Positions 27,601 to 39,373 of a stretch of DNA of 64,000 nt are shown here, piece after piece. The position numbers and the translations under genes were made by a program. The first letter of the stretch is position 1. Each line of letters starts with the position of its first letter. Source of the stretch: Datnioides undecimradiatus (Eukaryota; Chordata; Actinopteri; Lobotiformes; Datnioididae); NCBI GenBank assembly GCA_008933995.1, contig WARS01000016.1, positions 16,992,886-17,056,885 on the forward strand, given 5' to 3'. The notes under the pieces were generated by a model. The model saw nothing but the letters and a program-made list of their open reading frames with translations. It was not told the origin of the DNA and did not search any database.

Positions 27601-28968
27601 CTGTGTGTTTACCAGCCGGACATGTCAACTTATCCAAAAATCTTAGAAGTTAGAGGAGAGCGCACCTTAGAAAAAAAAGCACCTTTATTAAGTCATTTAT
27701 GCATATCCATTTAAAAACATATATGTATTGGCTATTCAAGGAAACTGTTGATCAATTTAAGGTTTGAATCAAAAATAGACTCCTGTCTTCATTACCATGC
27801 AAAATAGTGTTTAATATATAATGTATCCACCCATTACATTTCTTTACGAAATCAATTCAGCACCCTTAAGCATAGATACTTCCAATTTCGTCCTGAGATA
27901 AATCTAGCTATTTGAACCATGTGGGTGTGTTTTTAAAGTTTAGAGATGAGATCAGCTGTTGTCTACTGCCGTTGCCAGGAGCTGCGGGCCTCCAACATGG
28001 CCGCCGGGGGGCGCGTCGTGCAGTCTGAACGGTAGCAGCAGTGAAATGTGACACCGCCAGCAGCAGCAGGCCCCCTGGCATCATGGAGAACAATGCTTTC
28101 CACCGTTAGCACCAAGCTAGCACGCACCTATTGACATGCTACTAACGAGTACAGAGCCATGTCCGTTTTCCACTTATAAGACGACGTGTTTCAGTTTAAG
28201 GAACTAGTACATACTAGTAAAAACGTGTCAGTGCGTACGCAGTATGGTTACAGAACGAGTGCGCCGTGACATATAACTAGCTAGCCAGGCTAAGCTAATT
28301 TTAGCACACGACACGACCATGGCTACTGCGCGAATCTGTATTTGACCTCGCATGCTGCATAGCCGAACCCCAACTGTACACCCCTTGTTTAATAGACCAA
28401 CAAATAAATTAAACAAACAAGTAATTCACTAAAACATTGGAAGAGATGTGGGGAAACTGTCGTTATAAACATGTGATTTGGTCTTATAGCAACATAGCGG
28501 CGGGGAACACGTTAACTACCACGTGGTTGGTGTTCAACTGGACGCAAATGTATCGATTTCACCTCGCTGATTTACATATTTCAGAGCTGAACGGCTGCAA
28601 ACTTGCCGTGAGAGTTGTTACATTTAAGTCGGCTGGCAGATATTATAATATAAGTTATAATATGCCAATATTTCCTCGCCGCCAGTGGCAGCTGCTGGCC
28701 ACCGAGCTGCTAATTTCTACAACCACGCTCCCCGCTGCCAAGATATCTCAGCACAGCTACCCACTAGCATGCTAACTGAAGTCAAGACTGCATCACACAC
28801 ACATACACACACTACAGCCACACGAGGGATGATTTGTGCGAGCAGTTTCTTATCGACACAAAAACAGCTAGCCACACACCTGCAGAGACCCCCGATAACA
28901 TCCTTCTCCGTCTTCTTGAACTGCTGTAGAGAGGGTATCTTCTCTGTCGGCATCATGAAATATTCCAT
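24634..28968 (-). CDS. tfap4: Transcription factor AP-4 (bHLH-leucine zipper)
   Basis: Seven coding exons on the minus strand: 28880-28968, 26828-26993, 26616-26714, 25997-26167, 25292-25438, 24924-25094 and 24634-24789. They total 999 nt and encode 332 aa (human about 338). The start MEYFMMPTEKIPSL, followed by KKTEKDVIGG, is the AP-4 N-terminus. The bHLH domain (about residues 46-101) contains the basic motif NSNERRRMQSINAGFQSLK and continues into a first zipper (QEKTQLLAQNNQLKRF). Exon 4 carries SSPKRRRAEEKDEGIGSP and a second zipper (LRREMLELRQQLDKER). Exon 6 has the THHPTVIVPAP motif and the end is acidic (SDTDTDTEGEDCSMN). AP-4 binds CAGCTG E-boxes as a homodimer and regulates proliferation, downstream of MYC in mammals. 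The region between exons 5 and 6 is shorter in Gln than the mammalian protein; otherwise the gene is complete. Confidence 0.97.
27960..28110. promoter_or_regulatory. tfap4: CpG-dense patch with YY1-like motif in tfap4 intron 1
   Basis: Within otherwise AT-rich intron 1 lies a short GC-rich island containing CCAACATGGCCGCC at 27992-28005, close to the YY1 consensus, next to a GGGGGGCGCGTCGTG block. Such islands often mark promoters or enhancers. The patch could be an internal promoter or enhancer for tfap4, but the sequence shows only composition and the motif. Confidence 0.35.
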
Positions 28969-29174
28969 GCTTTCACAAGCCACCTTCTGTAGTCCCGTGT
29001 TTTCTTGTGTTTTTTTTGCTCCACCGCTGTCCTTGTGAAAATATAATGATTTTCGTTTCTAGCACCGAGCTGTAGCTCCTCAGTGGCGCATATCTAAAAC
29101 ACAACGACAAAATCGGGTAATCTTGAGAATAGAGTTAGAAAAATAAAAGTAAGTTTAGATTGTGTTGCTTCCCA

Positions 29175-29276
29175 CAGCTGATGGGGTTCCCTCCAATGTA
29201 TGTGTGTGGCTTCTTGCCTCCGCCTACTACGTGTCTGTGTCTCTCTGTGTGTGTGTCTGCTGCCTCCGCCTACTAC

Positions 29277-29317
<41 letters not shown>

Positions 29318-29345
29318 CTGATCTGTGTGAGGCGGGAAACAGCTG
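29175..29345. promoter_or_regulatory. tfap4: tfap4 upstream flank with three CAGCTG E-boxes
   Basis: CAGCTG occurs at 29175-29180, 29315-29320 and 29340-29345, a few hundred bases upstream of the tfap4 start codon (28968). More copies lie in intron 1 (28689-28694 and 27953-27958). CAGCTG is the established AP-4 site, so autoregulation is possible. A (TG)n tract lies between the first and second copies. Transcription start is not mapped. Confidence 0.4.
29216..29314. repeat. Duplicated GCCTCCGCCTACTAC unit plus (TG)n microsatellite
   Basis: The 15-mer GCCTCCGCCTACTAC occurs at 29216-29230 and again at 29262-29276. Each copy is followed by a GT-rich run, the second being a pure (TG) tract to 29314. 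It looks like a 46-bp tandem duplication of a small repeat unit. Confidence 0.85.
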
Positions 29346-29349
29346 GTTG

Positions 29350-30487
29350 GAATCAGAGCCCGTTTTCCGGAGAGCAGAACAAACAGACCTGCAGGAGAGT
29401 CACTGTGTGGCAGTGCTTTAAATTAAACCTTCATGCAGAAAGTGTGATCTAGACTGAACAAAAACAATAAGGAAGGTGTAATAGCACAACGAGGAAGAAA
29501 AACTAGAGCTATTAAGTTAATTGCAATCCTGTTTTTTTAAATCCTGAGTCTATCACTAAATCACATTAAAGCAAAATTACAGCTGGATTAGGCCTAAAAG
29601 TATATTATTACATAATCTTGATGCCCTATCTTTAGGGTACCACATCTTATTTTTGCAATGAGGACACCAAAGTAAATTAATCTGGGCCTGGCTTCTGCAA
29701 ACTGTATTAATTGTTACCAGTTGAAATAACACTTTCTGTTGACTTCTGTTCATTCTTAATACAGGCATAAATTCAATCCCTTTGTACTAGATGAGTATCT
29801 AATAACATTTCTTTTGACTTGAAAAATAACTTTGACATATTTGCCATCAAAAATACTTAATAACTTGAAAATGAAAATTCTGTTTAGTTAGTGTTTAAAT
29901 AGATGAATGAATATGTAATATGAATATGCAGCGAGACAATGGTACAATAGGAAATACAAGGATAATCACATATTCAGCATAAACAGTCCATCGTAGTACA
30001 GCAGGGGGCAGTAATGCACCATAGAGTCCATTTCCATCCACCATTAGAAAAGGGAAATGCTGCATTTACATGGAAAACCTTACTGTCAAAATGGTAAAAT
30101 TGTGTAAATAACTGTATGAGTAAATATGTTGTACAAATAACCTGAAAGTGGAATCAAATGGTTCATTTTAGATATAAAGGTAATGATGCAGTTAGTGAAT
30201 CAGGACTTTATATTAGCACTATTCATTTCAGTTGTTAAAGCTGAAATGGCAAAACATGAACGGCAAAACTCTTTCAAACATGTTTTTGTGAATGAGCAGA
30301 ATCAACCACTTAGGTCAAATCAACTGATTTGAGTTGAGGACTGGCACAGAGTGAATAAAACATGATATTGTGGTTGTTCTGTGTCATTTCCAGTGTCTTC
30401 ATGTACATCGGGTAACTGGTCGAATTGATTGTTGAGAAGCTGTTAACATGCTCCATCATCTTCATCTCAATAAAAATTTTCTTTGCT
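29350..30487. other. Intergenic region between mvb12a and tfap4, no gene seen
   Basis: AT-rich DNA lying between the 3' end of mvb12a and the tfap4 promoter; both genes run leftward. Only short random frames are present. Confidence 0.5.
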
Positions 30488-30493
30488 TTTATT
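30488..30493 (-). terminator. mvb12a: Possible mvb12a polyadenylation signal
   Basis: TTTATT on the plus strand (AATAAA on the minus strand) inside a T-rich run, about 0.85 kb beyond the mvb12a stop codon. This is a reasonable 3'UTR length, but the assignment rests on hexamer and position only. Confidence 0.4.
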
Positions 30494-31336
30494 TTTTTCC
30501 ATGCAGTAAAAGTTTGCTATACAAACAATAAAAACAAAATGTAACTTTATAGATTGTAAAATGACAAAGATAAATATTTAGTCCTTATACTGCTTAACAG
30601 TAAAACAAAAAAAACAGCAGAACACGTATCTTGTTTAAGTAAGACAAACATACACAGAGCAAAATATACAACCTTCCTGCACTCACTGCAAAACCGGATA
30701 TAATTTCATCTTTTGGAGCAAAGCAAACCTGATATCAGGCTTCTCTTTGATACAAGAAATACAACTCTACATCCTACATTAAGATATGTTAGTGTATCAG
30801 TTCAGTTAAACATCTGCAGAAATTTATCCACTGGTATTACAGCACTACAGCTCCCATTAGAAAACTCTTGTTGACTGAAACAATCAAAGATCCACAGTAC
30901 TTATGGATAACAGCAAACATACAACAGAGGACATCTTCAATGGCAAGTGCATCTTCGTGACATGACAAAGCATTTTTCTCTTTAATGTGGTAATGTCTTT
31001 GAAGGCCATACAAACAGGCCTTTTCTTTGGCAAATAAAAATGTGGAATGCTCGAAAATGGTAATACAGTTTAGACAGGGTAAACAAATACAAAGGAATGC
31101 AAAGGTGACATGACAACCAAACAGCCAAACCACCATAGCAGCTTCTAAGTAGGATTGTCAGACTCATGTAGTGTCTGTAGAGAATCTTTTAATTAACCTT
31201 GTTTGACACATCATGACAATTCCACCTCAAGGTTAATATTATAGGCCTATAGTGTGCATGTGGACATGGCCATCTTTTATCTGTACCCTGATGTGTGATG
31301 TCATTCTGATACTGTAGTTTTGTCAAAGTTTCAAGA

Positions 31337-34300
31337 TCACTGAGCGGATTGAGCGCCTCCTGTTGGTACTGTTGGTCTGGTCCTCTTAGCAGCAGATTCC
31401 TCCACTGCAAAAGTGTAGTTGTACTGAAAAATAAACAAGTTCAAAATTCTTTTATTGGGAAAAATGTTGTGTTTTATTGCAAGAATTACAGGGCTGAAAC
31501 AGTCAGATGTGACCTTACCTCATTTTCAATATCTTGGAGAGATTTTATGCGAATGTTGTTTAATTGAGAGTTCAGCTGAGTCTGAGAGAGATATAACAAA
31601 GAGGAACAACTGAGGCATAAAACGGAAAAACATTTAACAATGAAAAACATCACTTCATTAAGGCTGAATATGTCAAACATACTGTGCCATTTGCCTGGGT
31701 ATCAAACTTTGGGTGAAGGCTAAAGGGAACTCCATCCAGAGCTGCAGAGAGAGAGGGCAGGTGACAGCTGAGCGGGTCGACAGTGGTGAAAAACAGTAAA
31801 AAGTTTCCTTTGTATGATTGCAGACTTTGACTACCTGTGATTCCCTGGATGCTGCTGTCAGCAGGTTTGTCCAAGTTGTCCTTGGCATGGAGGCTGCATC
31901 GTCTCTGACTCAGTTTATTATGTGGCAGTGCAGGAGGAGGGTTGCTGTGGAGAAAAATATACAGTATCAGTGATACGAGTGCCCTGTTTTCCGGTCAGAG
32001 ACTGTTACTGCTGTACTGCAGGATTATAAAACTGCCTTCTGTCTTATTTTGACAAGCGTTTTGTATAAAGAGAAACACAAAATTATTGCATTTTTTTCAC
32101 CTCTAATCACCAACAGAAGAGCCACAACCTGTCTAAAGTACTAATTATGTGAAATGATAAGAAAGCACTGTAGGACTTCCCAATATTGGATTTTAAATAA
32201 TTACCTGGGTCTGAGGGGTAGAGGAGCAGATGGAGCAGACTGCTGCTCCAATGAGAGTCCACGGAGGTCCAGGCTGACCCTGCGGGGCTTTGCTTGCGGC
32301 ACGGGGCTAGAAAAATAGCCTTTTCTGCACCACAGCACGTAGCCATGGATGTCTCTGAGGAGAATGCACATTAACAACTGTATGATTACCAATTAAATTC
32401 CCCAGTGCACAGTTGAAAACAAATGATCTTTAAATAGCCTAAGTCTGGAGACAGACCACTACGGTTTGCAATTTAAGAATGGCCCTGATAAAGTGGTGCA
32501 AGTTAAATGTATGTTTATGTGAATGCTACCAACCCCACATATGTGTGGTGCTGCAACATCATTTTGCTTTTGGCTGTCAGTTTAATATCCAACACAGCTG
32601 TGTCCACGCTGCCTATTGGGGCGACGCACACGCACACCCGCTTCTTCTTCGAGACGGTGGCCTCTGGATGCACACAGACAAATACAAAATAGACAAATAG
32701 ATAAAATGCATCAGACAGCAAATTAAATCAGCAGTGATCAAATAAGACACAGAAATTAACAAACCAAATATCAGAAATATGTCAACACCTGTGTGTGTGG
32801 TTTGTTTTGCTATCAGTGTGAGGATCAGGTTTAGCTGTAAACCATCATAGCGAGGACATTTCTGCATTGTGTGCCCATGTCAAAAGACTGTTTGAGGGTT
32901 AGGTCTGTATTAGGTTAAGGTTTCTGTTAGGCTAGAGAATATAATGAAAGACAAAAATCTGTCTGCATGCACTCACTTGGTTCAAGGTGCTCTGCTATAT
33001 AGCAATAACCATGAGGGATAGATTCCTTGTCCGAAATAAGCTGAATATCTGATACAACCATACCACCTGCCAAATCCTGGAGAGAAAGAAAGAGAAAGAG
33101 TGAGAGAGAGAGAGAGAGAGTTTGTTTATGCAGGACAGAGGGGATATGTGTAGGAAACAAAGGTAGGAAACAAACATGGTGTACTGTCTCTGTGTGTTAC
33201 ATGTATGTCTGTTACCTTGCTGTAACAGAGGTAATATCCAGACTTCATCCCAAAGCTGCGTGTAAAGTTTGCCGCTGCTCCATCTTCTGTGATGCTGATC
33301 TGCACAAGTACAGTACATATCATGATATAGTAACTTTTCTATAAAACAGATGAACATATGGTTTAAATAATCGCACTATATTGTACTTCATCCCATTCAG
33401 CTTATTTTTCTCTTTTATTTGGAACTTTCACGTAAGCAATGTCACTATCCTCCAAGAGGAGAGTGTAGCTATTTTCCAAACCCTTTCCTTTTCTTGATTG
33501 GTTAGCAAACCAGAAACCAGTTTTTATAGGTGAATTACCACAAACTGTTCACATCATGTGACAACGTGGAAGGCAGTCCTGCTGCCTTATTCCCATTATC
33601 TTGCAATGCAGCTGCAAGTGAAAAATGACATGGCCCTGATTTGGCTACATGACTTGCACCGAACATAGCAGAGACACTAAGGGAAGCTGTGGTTGTTTGT
33701 GATGTCTGGAAAGTTTTTAATTTAAGGGTGATGCTTCAATAACTATTCTTCTTTAGGTTAGCTTTGGTAAGGCACTGCTCTGGTCTACCATGGTCAAATG
33801 ATTAATAATTAACTGAAAAACTCAGTCGTAATTTCCTCTCACAAAATCATTTTTTTGGCCTTGAAAGGAAGAAGGAAGCATCTTTTCAGTGCTGACACAT
33901 GGCAAGTGTCTGTAGCATGTTGTTGAGTTCTGACCAACAGAACAGGAGCATGGTTGTACTGTTCAGTTCAAGAACATGTAGCTCTGTAGAAGCAGGCAGT
34001 GTGTAAGAAAAACAAATGTCTTCTCCTTTTAAATTTTGATCCAATGTGTACAATTATGACAATTATGAAATAGCTGGTCATGATGCTTCTCATTATAGTT
34101 CTCAAGTCACACTCTCAGGGTAGGCTTTTACAGATTTGGCTGTTACACCACATCCTCTTTTTTGTTTGGATCTTTAGATTTATTAGAGCACTTTTAAACA
34201 ACCACCCTGTTCCTAAAGGTCAATTTTGCAGCTGATCAAAACACAACCATCCTGTTAACATTTATTAACAAATACAGCTGCTCCGATCATCACATCCCCA

Positions 34301-35103
34301 CTTTTGTAGCCCCTCTTACTTTTAAGTTTTGTTTAATTTCAAGACATATGATTAAAGCAAACTTTGGTTACGGATCCACAGAGCATTACATTGAGAAGAT
34401 GGAGTGGGTCTATAAGACTATATTGCAAACTGTTCTTAGTCACACTAGTGAGAAATGTGCAGCTGCCAGGTTCCTACTTAACAATGAACCATTGGGCACG
34501 GTCTGATTAAAATATATTGAGAAAGTTCCTGAAAGCAGCATCACAGTAACTTCCAGGAGTCACTACAATGCATTGGGGCCAATTGCCTCACTCTTGTGAG
34601 TGTATCGTCACCATGCAGACAAACAACAAATTCTGTCAAACCCAAGCTTCGTGTTTAGTATCATCACCAGTGAAGAGTGCATGGTAACACTGTGGTCCAC
34701 AGCAACAACTCCTCAGACAAAACAGCAGTGGAAAAAGGCTGCAGTCTCTAAGTTGATGAAGAAGATTTTTTTCTGACTTTGCAGGCTATTGCAGCATGAA
34801 TTCATCCCCCATGGTCAGACTGTCAAAGCTTAGCTCTGTTGCACAGCTCATGGAACAATGTATCGTTGCACAAGATGACTACCTAGAAGGGCATGGCAGC
34901 TAGAACTAAATCATATTCTGTTTTTTCTTGTCTTTAGGCTCCGTCTTGTAACTTTTTGATTGTAGCTCATGTAGACATGTGTATAATCCTTTGATTTTAA
35001 TCTCTGTTCATACCAGGGTGAAATTTTTAGGGCAGGTGCTGGTGTTGGAGGTCCATGCCACTGCTGTGATTGGTCGGACGCCCCCATGCTCCATCAAAGA
35101 CAT
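31337..35103 (-). CDS. mvb12a: ESCRT-I subunit MVB12A (MABP and UMA domains)
   Basis: Nine coding exons on the minus strand: 35014-35103, 33216-33299, 32977-33076, 32534-32663, 32205-32354, 31835-31944, 31683-31741, 31519-31581 and 31337-31423. They total 873 nt and encode 290 aa (human MVB12A 273). The MABP domain (about residues 8-155) shows [20 protein letters not shown], then [35 protein letters not shown], and [11 protein letters not shown] before [10 protein letters not shown]. The C-terminal UMA domain has [13 protein letters not shown], then [20 protein letters not shown] and ESAAKR. Spacing and motifs fit MVB12A better than MVB12B. The protein is a subunit of ESCRT-I, which sorts ubiquitinated membrane cargo into multivesicular bodies. 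The chosen start is the first Met of exon 35014-35103; an upstream exon could extend it. All splice sites are GT-AG and phases agree. Confidence 0.92.
33081..33120. repeat. (GA)n simple repeat
   Basis: Purine-rich GA/AAAG tract of about 40 bases immediately upstream (minus-strand sense) of an mvb12a exon. On the minus strand it forms a pyrimidine-rich tract feeding the acceptor at 33077-33079. Confidence 0.85.
34648..34833 (+). pseudogene. Mariner-family transposase fossil in mvb12a intron
   Basis: One plus-strand frame reads [13 protein letters not shown], then [11 protein letters not shown], then after one stop [15 protein letters not shown]. These match three consecutive landmarks of mariner transposases: the (S/T)IITGDE block, the ETKQQ..W block and the HEF(I/V)P.GQTV block. 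The first catalytic Asp position reads Glu here (TSEE instead of TGDE) and there are in-frame stops, so it is inactive. I could not find clear inverted repeats. It lies antisense in the intron between the 35014-35103 and 33216-33299 exons. Confidence 0.6.
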
Positions 35104-36306
35104 CTGAGAAAGAGAACAGTGCAGTAAACAAGGAACAGATAGGAACAATAATATATGTGCATATGTTTTAATTGTGGAGACAAACTTAAATGATGGATCA
35201 AATCATGTCGGTCTTGTCATTGCCACGGGAGAGTTTTATATAATTTACACTACTGAGATATTCACTGTCATTTCTTGAGAATGTGCTCTCAAGAAATATG
35301 CTCTCGGCTTATTGGCATTGTGAGAACTAACATGCTGTGTCCATGTGACAAAAAGTGAGGACAGATAAAGGTAAACAGGCTGCCATTCACGAGAGGAATT
35401 CATGTTCTCCCTAAGCTACATTGTCTAGAACAGAACGATTCTATTCAGTCTAAACAGTGCTGTTTTCTCTATATGTTCAGGGACAGAAAGAAACTATTCA
35501 GCGCAAGAATTCATTCAACTACAGCTGTGAAGGGACCGTTCATCCAGGTTCTGCATTTCCCTTTTTATGAAATGTTTATATGTTTAAAATGTCTCTTTGG
35601 CCAGGCACCCTTATTTTGGTAATTTCGGTGTATATATATGTCCTTTTTGTCAGACTCATTTAAAATTAACAGGTGAGAGTGTCCTGAAAATGACGTACCT
35701 GACAACTGAAACGACTATATCATATTGACATTTGCAACAATGATTTAATGACAAACAAAATTATGTTGTCTCAATGTATATTAACAGGTTACCTAAAGAG
35801 CTGCTGCTGCTGTAGCCTGTACAAGCTGCATCAAACTAGTTGCTGATTGATTCGCTGTCAACTATTCAATCAATCAGTAACTATTTTGATCTGGAGTAAT
35901 CAATTAAGAAATGTCCAAAGTCTTTGATTTTAGTTTCTCAAAAAAGACATTTTTCAAACTGACAAAGTCTGTGTTGTTGACAATGACCAACATGTATCAC
36001 CATTTCCTGACTATTAAGCTACTAAGCTATTAATCACAAGTGTACACAAGAATCTAAAAAACTCTGGAATAAATCAAAGCTATGAATTTTAACTGAATAA
36101 CATTTTCAAATGCCAGAAATGACTAAATCAACACCTGTTAAGTGTGAAATGTGAACTAAAGGTAGACTTAATCGAGATTTACTTATTTACCTGTGCAGCC
36201 TTACGTAATGCCTATTGTTAATGTGCTATTTTGGTTTCGGGGTAGGAAATTGCTACTAGGCAGAGGCAGGTTAGCTTCAATCACTACTGTGACAGTTTAA
36301 CGGCTT

Positions 36307-36344
<38 letters not shown>

Positions 36345-36382
36345 CTTTATTATTTTGAGGAAATTCAGGTATCCAGCTTTAT
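36307..36382. repeat. (GATA)n tract joined to an ACTTTATTA...AAATTCAGGTATCC module
   Basis: About nine GATA units (36307-36344) run directly into ACTTTATTATTTTGAGGAAA and then TTCAGGTATCC. The same module with its GATA tract is present in inverted orientation near 63770-63848, so this is a dispersed repeat end rather than a chance microsatellite. I recall similar modules at the ends of teleost retroposons but cannot name the family with certainty. Confidence 0.8.
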
Positions 36383-36449
36383 ATATATATATATTTTTTT
36401 TTTTTTATTATTATTTTTTATTTTTTTTTATTTTTATTTTTTTTTTTAC
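36379..36449. repeat. TA repeat followed by T-rich low-complexity run
   Basis: TATATATATATA followed by about 60 bases that are nearly all T with scattered A. It directly follows the GATA-linked module and may be part of the same insertion. Confidence 0.85.
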
Positions 36450-36700
36450 CAGCAACTTGGACATCAACATCACACGTCTGTCTTCCCTAACAAATTTATA
36501 GTAGAAAACCAGAGTAAATAATGAATAATCACTGGTTTGCTGTCATTTTCCATGTACTCAAGTGACAAGCCGAGCTCACCTTACAACAGTAGTAGCGACT
36601 GTTCGGTTGACAAAACTTCGCTGCTTCTTCTCCAAAACGAACTCCAACTTCTTTTGTTTGTTTATTTTTTATATTAGAATAACAAAACATAGGTACTTAC

Positions 36701-36874
36701 TTTGTCTCTGTGCTCACTTCTGACTCTTCGAGGCGAAACGGTTTGGCCGGCGAGCAACTTCTTAGTCAACAGCCGAAGTTTCTTAGTCTTCCTTGTCAAA
36801 GCAGGAAGTACCGAATCCATTCTGACTCCAACTCCCAACATTCCACGGGGCAAGACGTCAGGTTTAAATGCCAT
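36701..36874 (-). other. mvb12a: Possible first exon of mvb12a with in-frame upstream ORF
   Basis: From the ATG at 36874 the minus strand is open for 58 codons, beginning MAFKPDVLPRGMLGVG and ending VRSEHRDK, then meets a strong donor (AAA|GTAAGT at 36695-36700) in phase 0. The next exon (35014-35103) begins with ATG directly after its acceptor, also in phase 0, so splicing would extend MVB12A to 348 aa with a basic N-terminal tail. An in-frame TAA precedes the 36874 ATG. Mammalian MVB12A has no such tail as I recall it, so the exon may instead be 5'UTR. The region is the likely promoter end of the gene. Confidence 0.45.
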
Positions 36875-36899
36875 CCCGAGTCTGAACAGAGGGTGGCAG

Positions 36900-39325
36900 C
36901 GTTACAGGAGTCTCTCAAGCTATTTGCCATCCTCTAATTGAGTACACTAAATGATATTTGATATTCTGAATTATTGATTTGTTTATTTAGACAATGTACT
37001 CACAAAGGAAACAAAGGAAATAAATAAGCATTTAGCCTATTTTAGCTCGTTCGTAAACATCCAGGCTACTGGTGTGGACAGAGGGGTGATGTGAGAAGAA
37101 TCAATACTAATTTACATGGAAATTAGGGTGAGCTGGGGAGACTGAGGTGGAGGAAAGGAAGGGACGACAGGAGGATAATGAAAAAGGGTTACGTGGGGAG
37201 AAGAAGGGGGGCAAATTAAGATAAAGGAGCGTGAGAGAAAGGGATGAATTGTAGGGAATTGCAGTTTTAAAAGGGCAAGGAGGGTATGTGGGTAATATGT
37301 GTGCACACTCACTTCTAATTAACTGGGTAGTTATATTATATCTATTTTTTTTACAAACAAGGAATTCCTGAAACTGATCCATCTAACAAGTACAGCATTG
37401 CATGTGGAACCAAAATCTAATGTGGTTTGTGCTTTTGTGCTATTGTTTTCCACCATCGTTCAATTAAAAACACATCAGCCAGCCAAAACACTGCACTGGC
37501 TGATATGTTCCCTCATTATCATGAACATTAGCACTGTGGGGTGTTTTAAATCACTCCCACATACACAATCCTGCTGCCATAAATACACAAGTAAGCAAAC
37601 ATGTTGAAAATAGTCCCTAACAATGGGGAAAAATGTTTTTTAAAGGAGGAATCAATGAGTGGACAGAAAGAAAGTACAGCACATCATTTGTTTTTGTCTT
37701 TTCTTGGTTGGTTGACACAAACAAACAAATTGAATGTCACAAGCCTTATCCCTGAATGTGGTGTTTTAAACACTTCACAGGGCTACACGTGATACTGATA
37801 TCACAAATGATATTCGTGAGCAGCACCCTGGTGAAATCCTGAAAACAGCTTATGGTGGCCTTTTCATTCCACCCAAGGTGAATGTTCCTGGGATATTTGC
37901 ATCTGTTTTTAGTGTAAAGTGTAGAGTATTAAGTGAAAACCAAAAATGTCAATAACCCAGTGACAAGGCACTGCTCTTAATCCACTTTAATGTTGTGTGT
38001 GTACAAGTGTGAAATTGAGAAAAAGACACTTGATTGGAGCATCCAGAGGTGCTCAGGTCCCCGTTGGCATGGCAACATGCAGAGCAGACCACAGAGGGTG
38101 ATTGTAGGGGTGGCATGAGTGGATGGACTGCTCCATCTTAGTGAAAATGAGAGCAGTGTTTATTCAGAGCATTTAGCCTTATTGGCTGATTGATTAATAA
38201 ATGACAATGAGCCAGCCTTTTTCCATTGGGACTAAAGCAGAAGAGACAAAGCAAATTGCCAGAGAGTGTGTCTGAATGCCAGCACATCTCTGTGCATGGT
38301 TGTCTTGGGAGCATGCAACTGCCTGCTTGTGAGTAAATATGAGAGTGATAGACTGAATGAGAGAGAGCACATTGACGCTCTAGTACTTCCTGCTGTATGG
38401 GAGGGATTCATTCATCTTTTCCATCGAGTCAGTCTGCTGTCTACAGTGTCTACAGTGACAGCAGACTCACACACAGCGAGCTCATGTACAACCAGCAGCA
38501 TGGAGTCGGAATCATGCCGAATCGAGCAGAAAACCCCCCACAATATTTTCACCACACACACACACACACACAGAAAGCTTCCCCACAACTCAGATGTGTG
38601 CTTGAGAAGGAGGTGGTGAGTCAATAGGGACTAACTAATGTTCTAACTGACAAATAAAATCTCCCCCTCATTGTAGCACCTCCTCCAGCTCAGTCCCTGC
38701 CTCTGTTTTTAGTTCTTCTCCTCAGTTTACCATTCTTAATCCCATCATGTCCCCTAACTTACCCTCTTGCTCCTCTTTCAGCGCCTCTACGTTTTCCCAT
38801 AGTGTCTCTGCTTCCTCCTTTCCTTGCTCTTGTTAAGATGCATGGTGTTAATCTGTGGACAATGGAGAACTGTATAAGATAAGGTCATTGCTTAGACCCT
38901 AACTCCTTCTCCTTCTATACTGTGTACATGCATTTTTATCTTTTTACATGGTCTAGGTTAGTGTTTGTAATTTAGTGTTTGCATGACCCTGGCCAGGGAG
39001 AACTGGCTGCTCTGGCCTTAACTGGAACTTTCAAGTAAAAGTATAAACACAGTGACAGCAATTTAGTTGCTGGTTGAATAGTTTGAAATGGGCTGGGATG
39101 GAAAAATGGGCACCAGCTACATGCAGAGGGGTACCAGGGTGCAAGGATCTATGATGGAATTATGGTGAAATAGGTCAAAATCCTGCTTAAGAATAAACAT
39201 GTTTGATTAGTCCACCAGTGCTGTGCAGTAAAATGAGGCCACCAGAAACTCAGTATTGCTCAGTACTGTGCACTACAGAGATGCAGCTGCTGCAGGATCA
39301 GGGAAGATTTAGGTATTCTCGGAGG

Positions 39326-39373
<48 letters not shown>

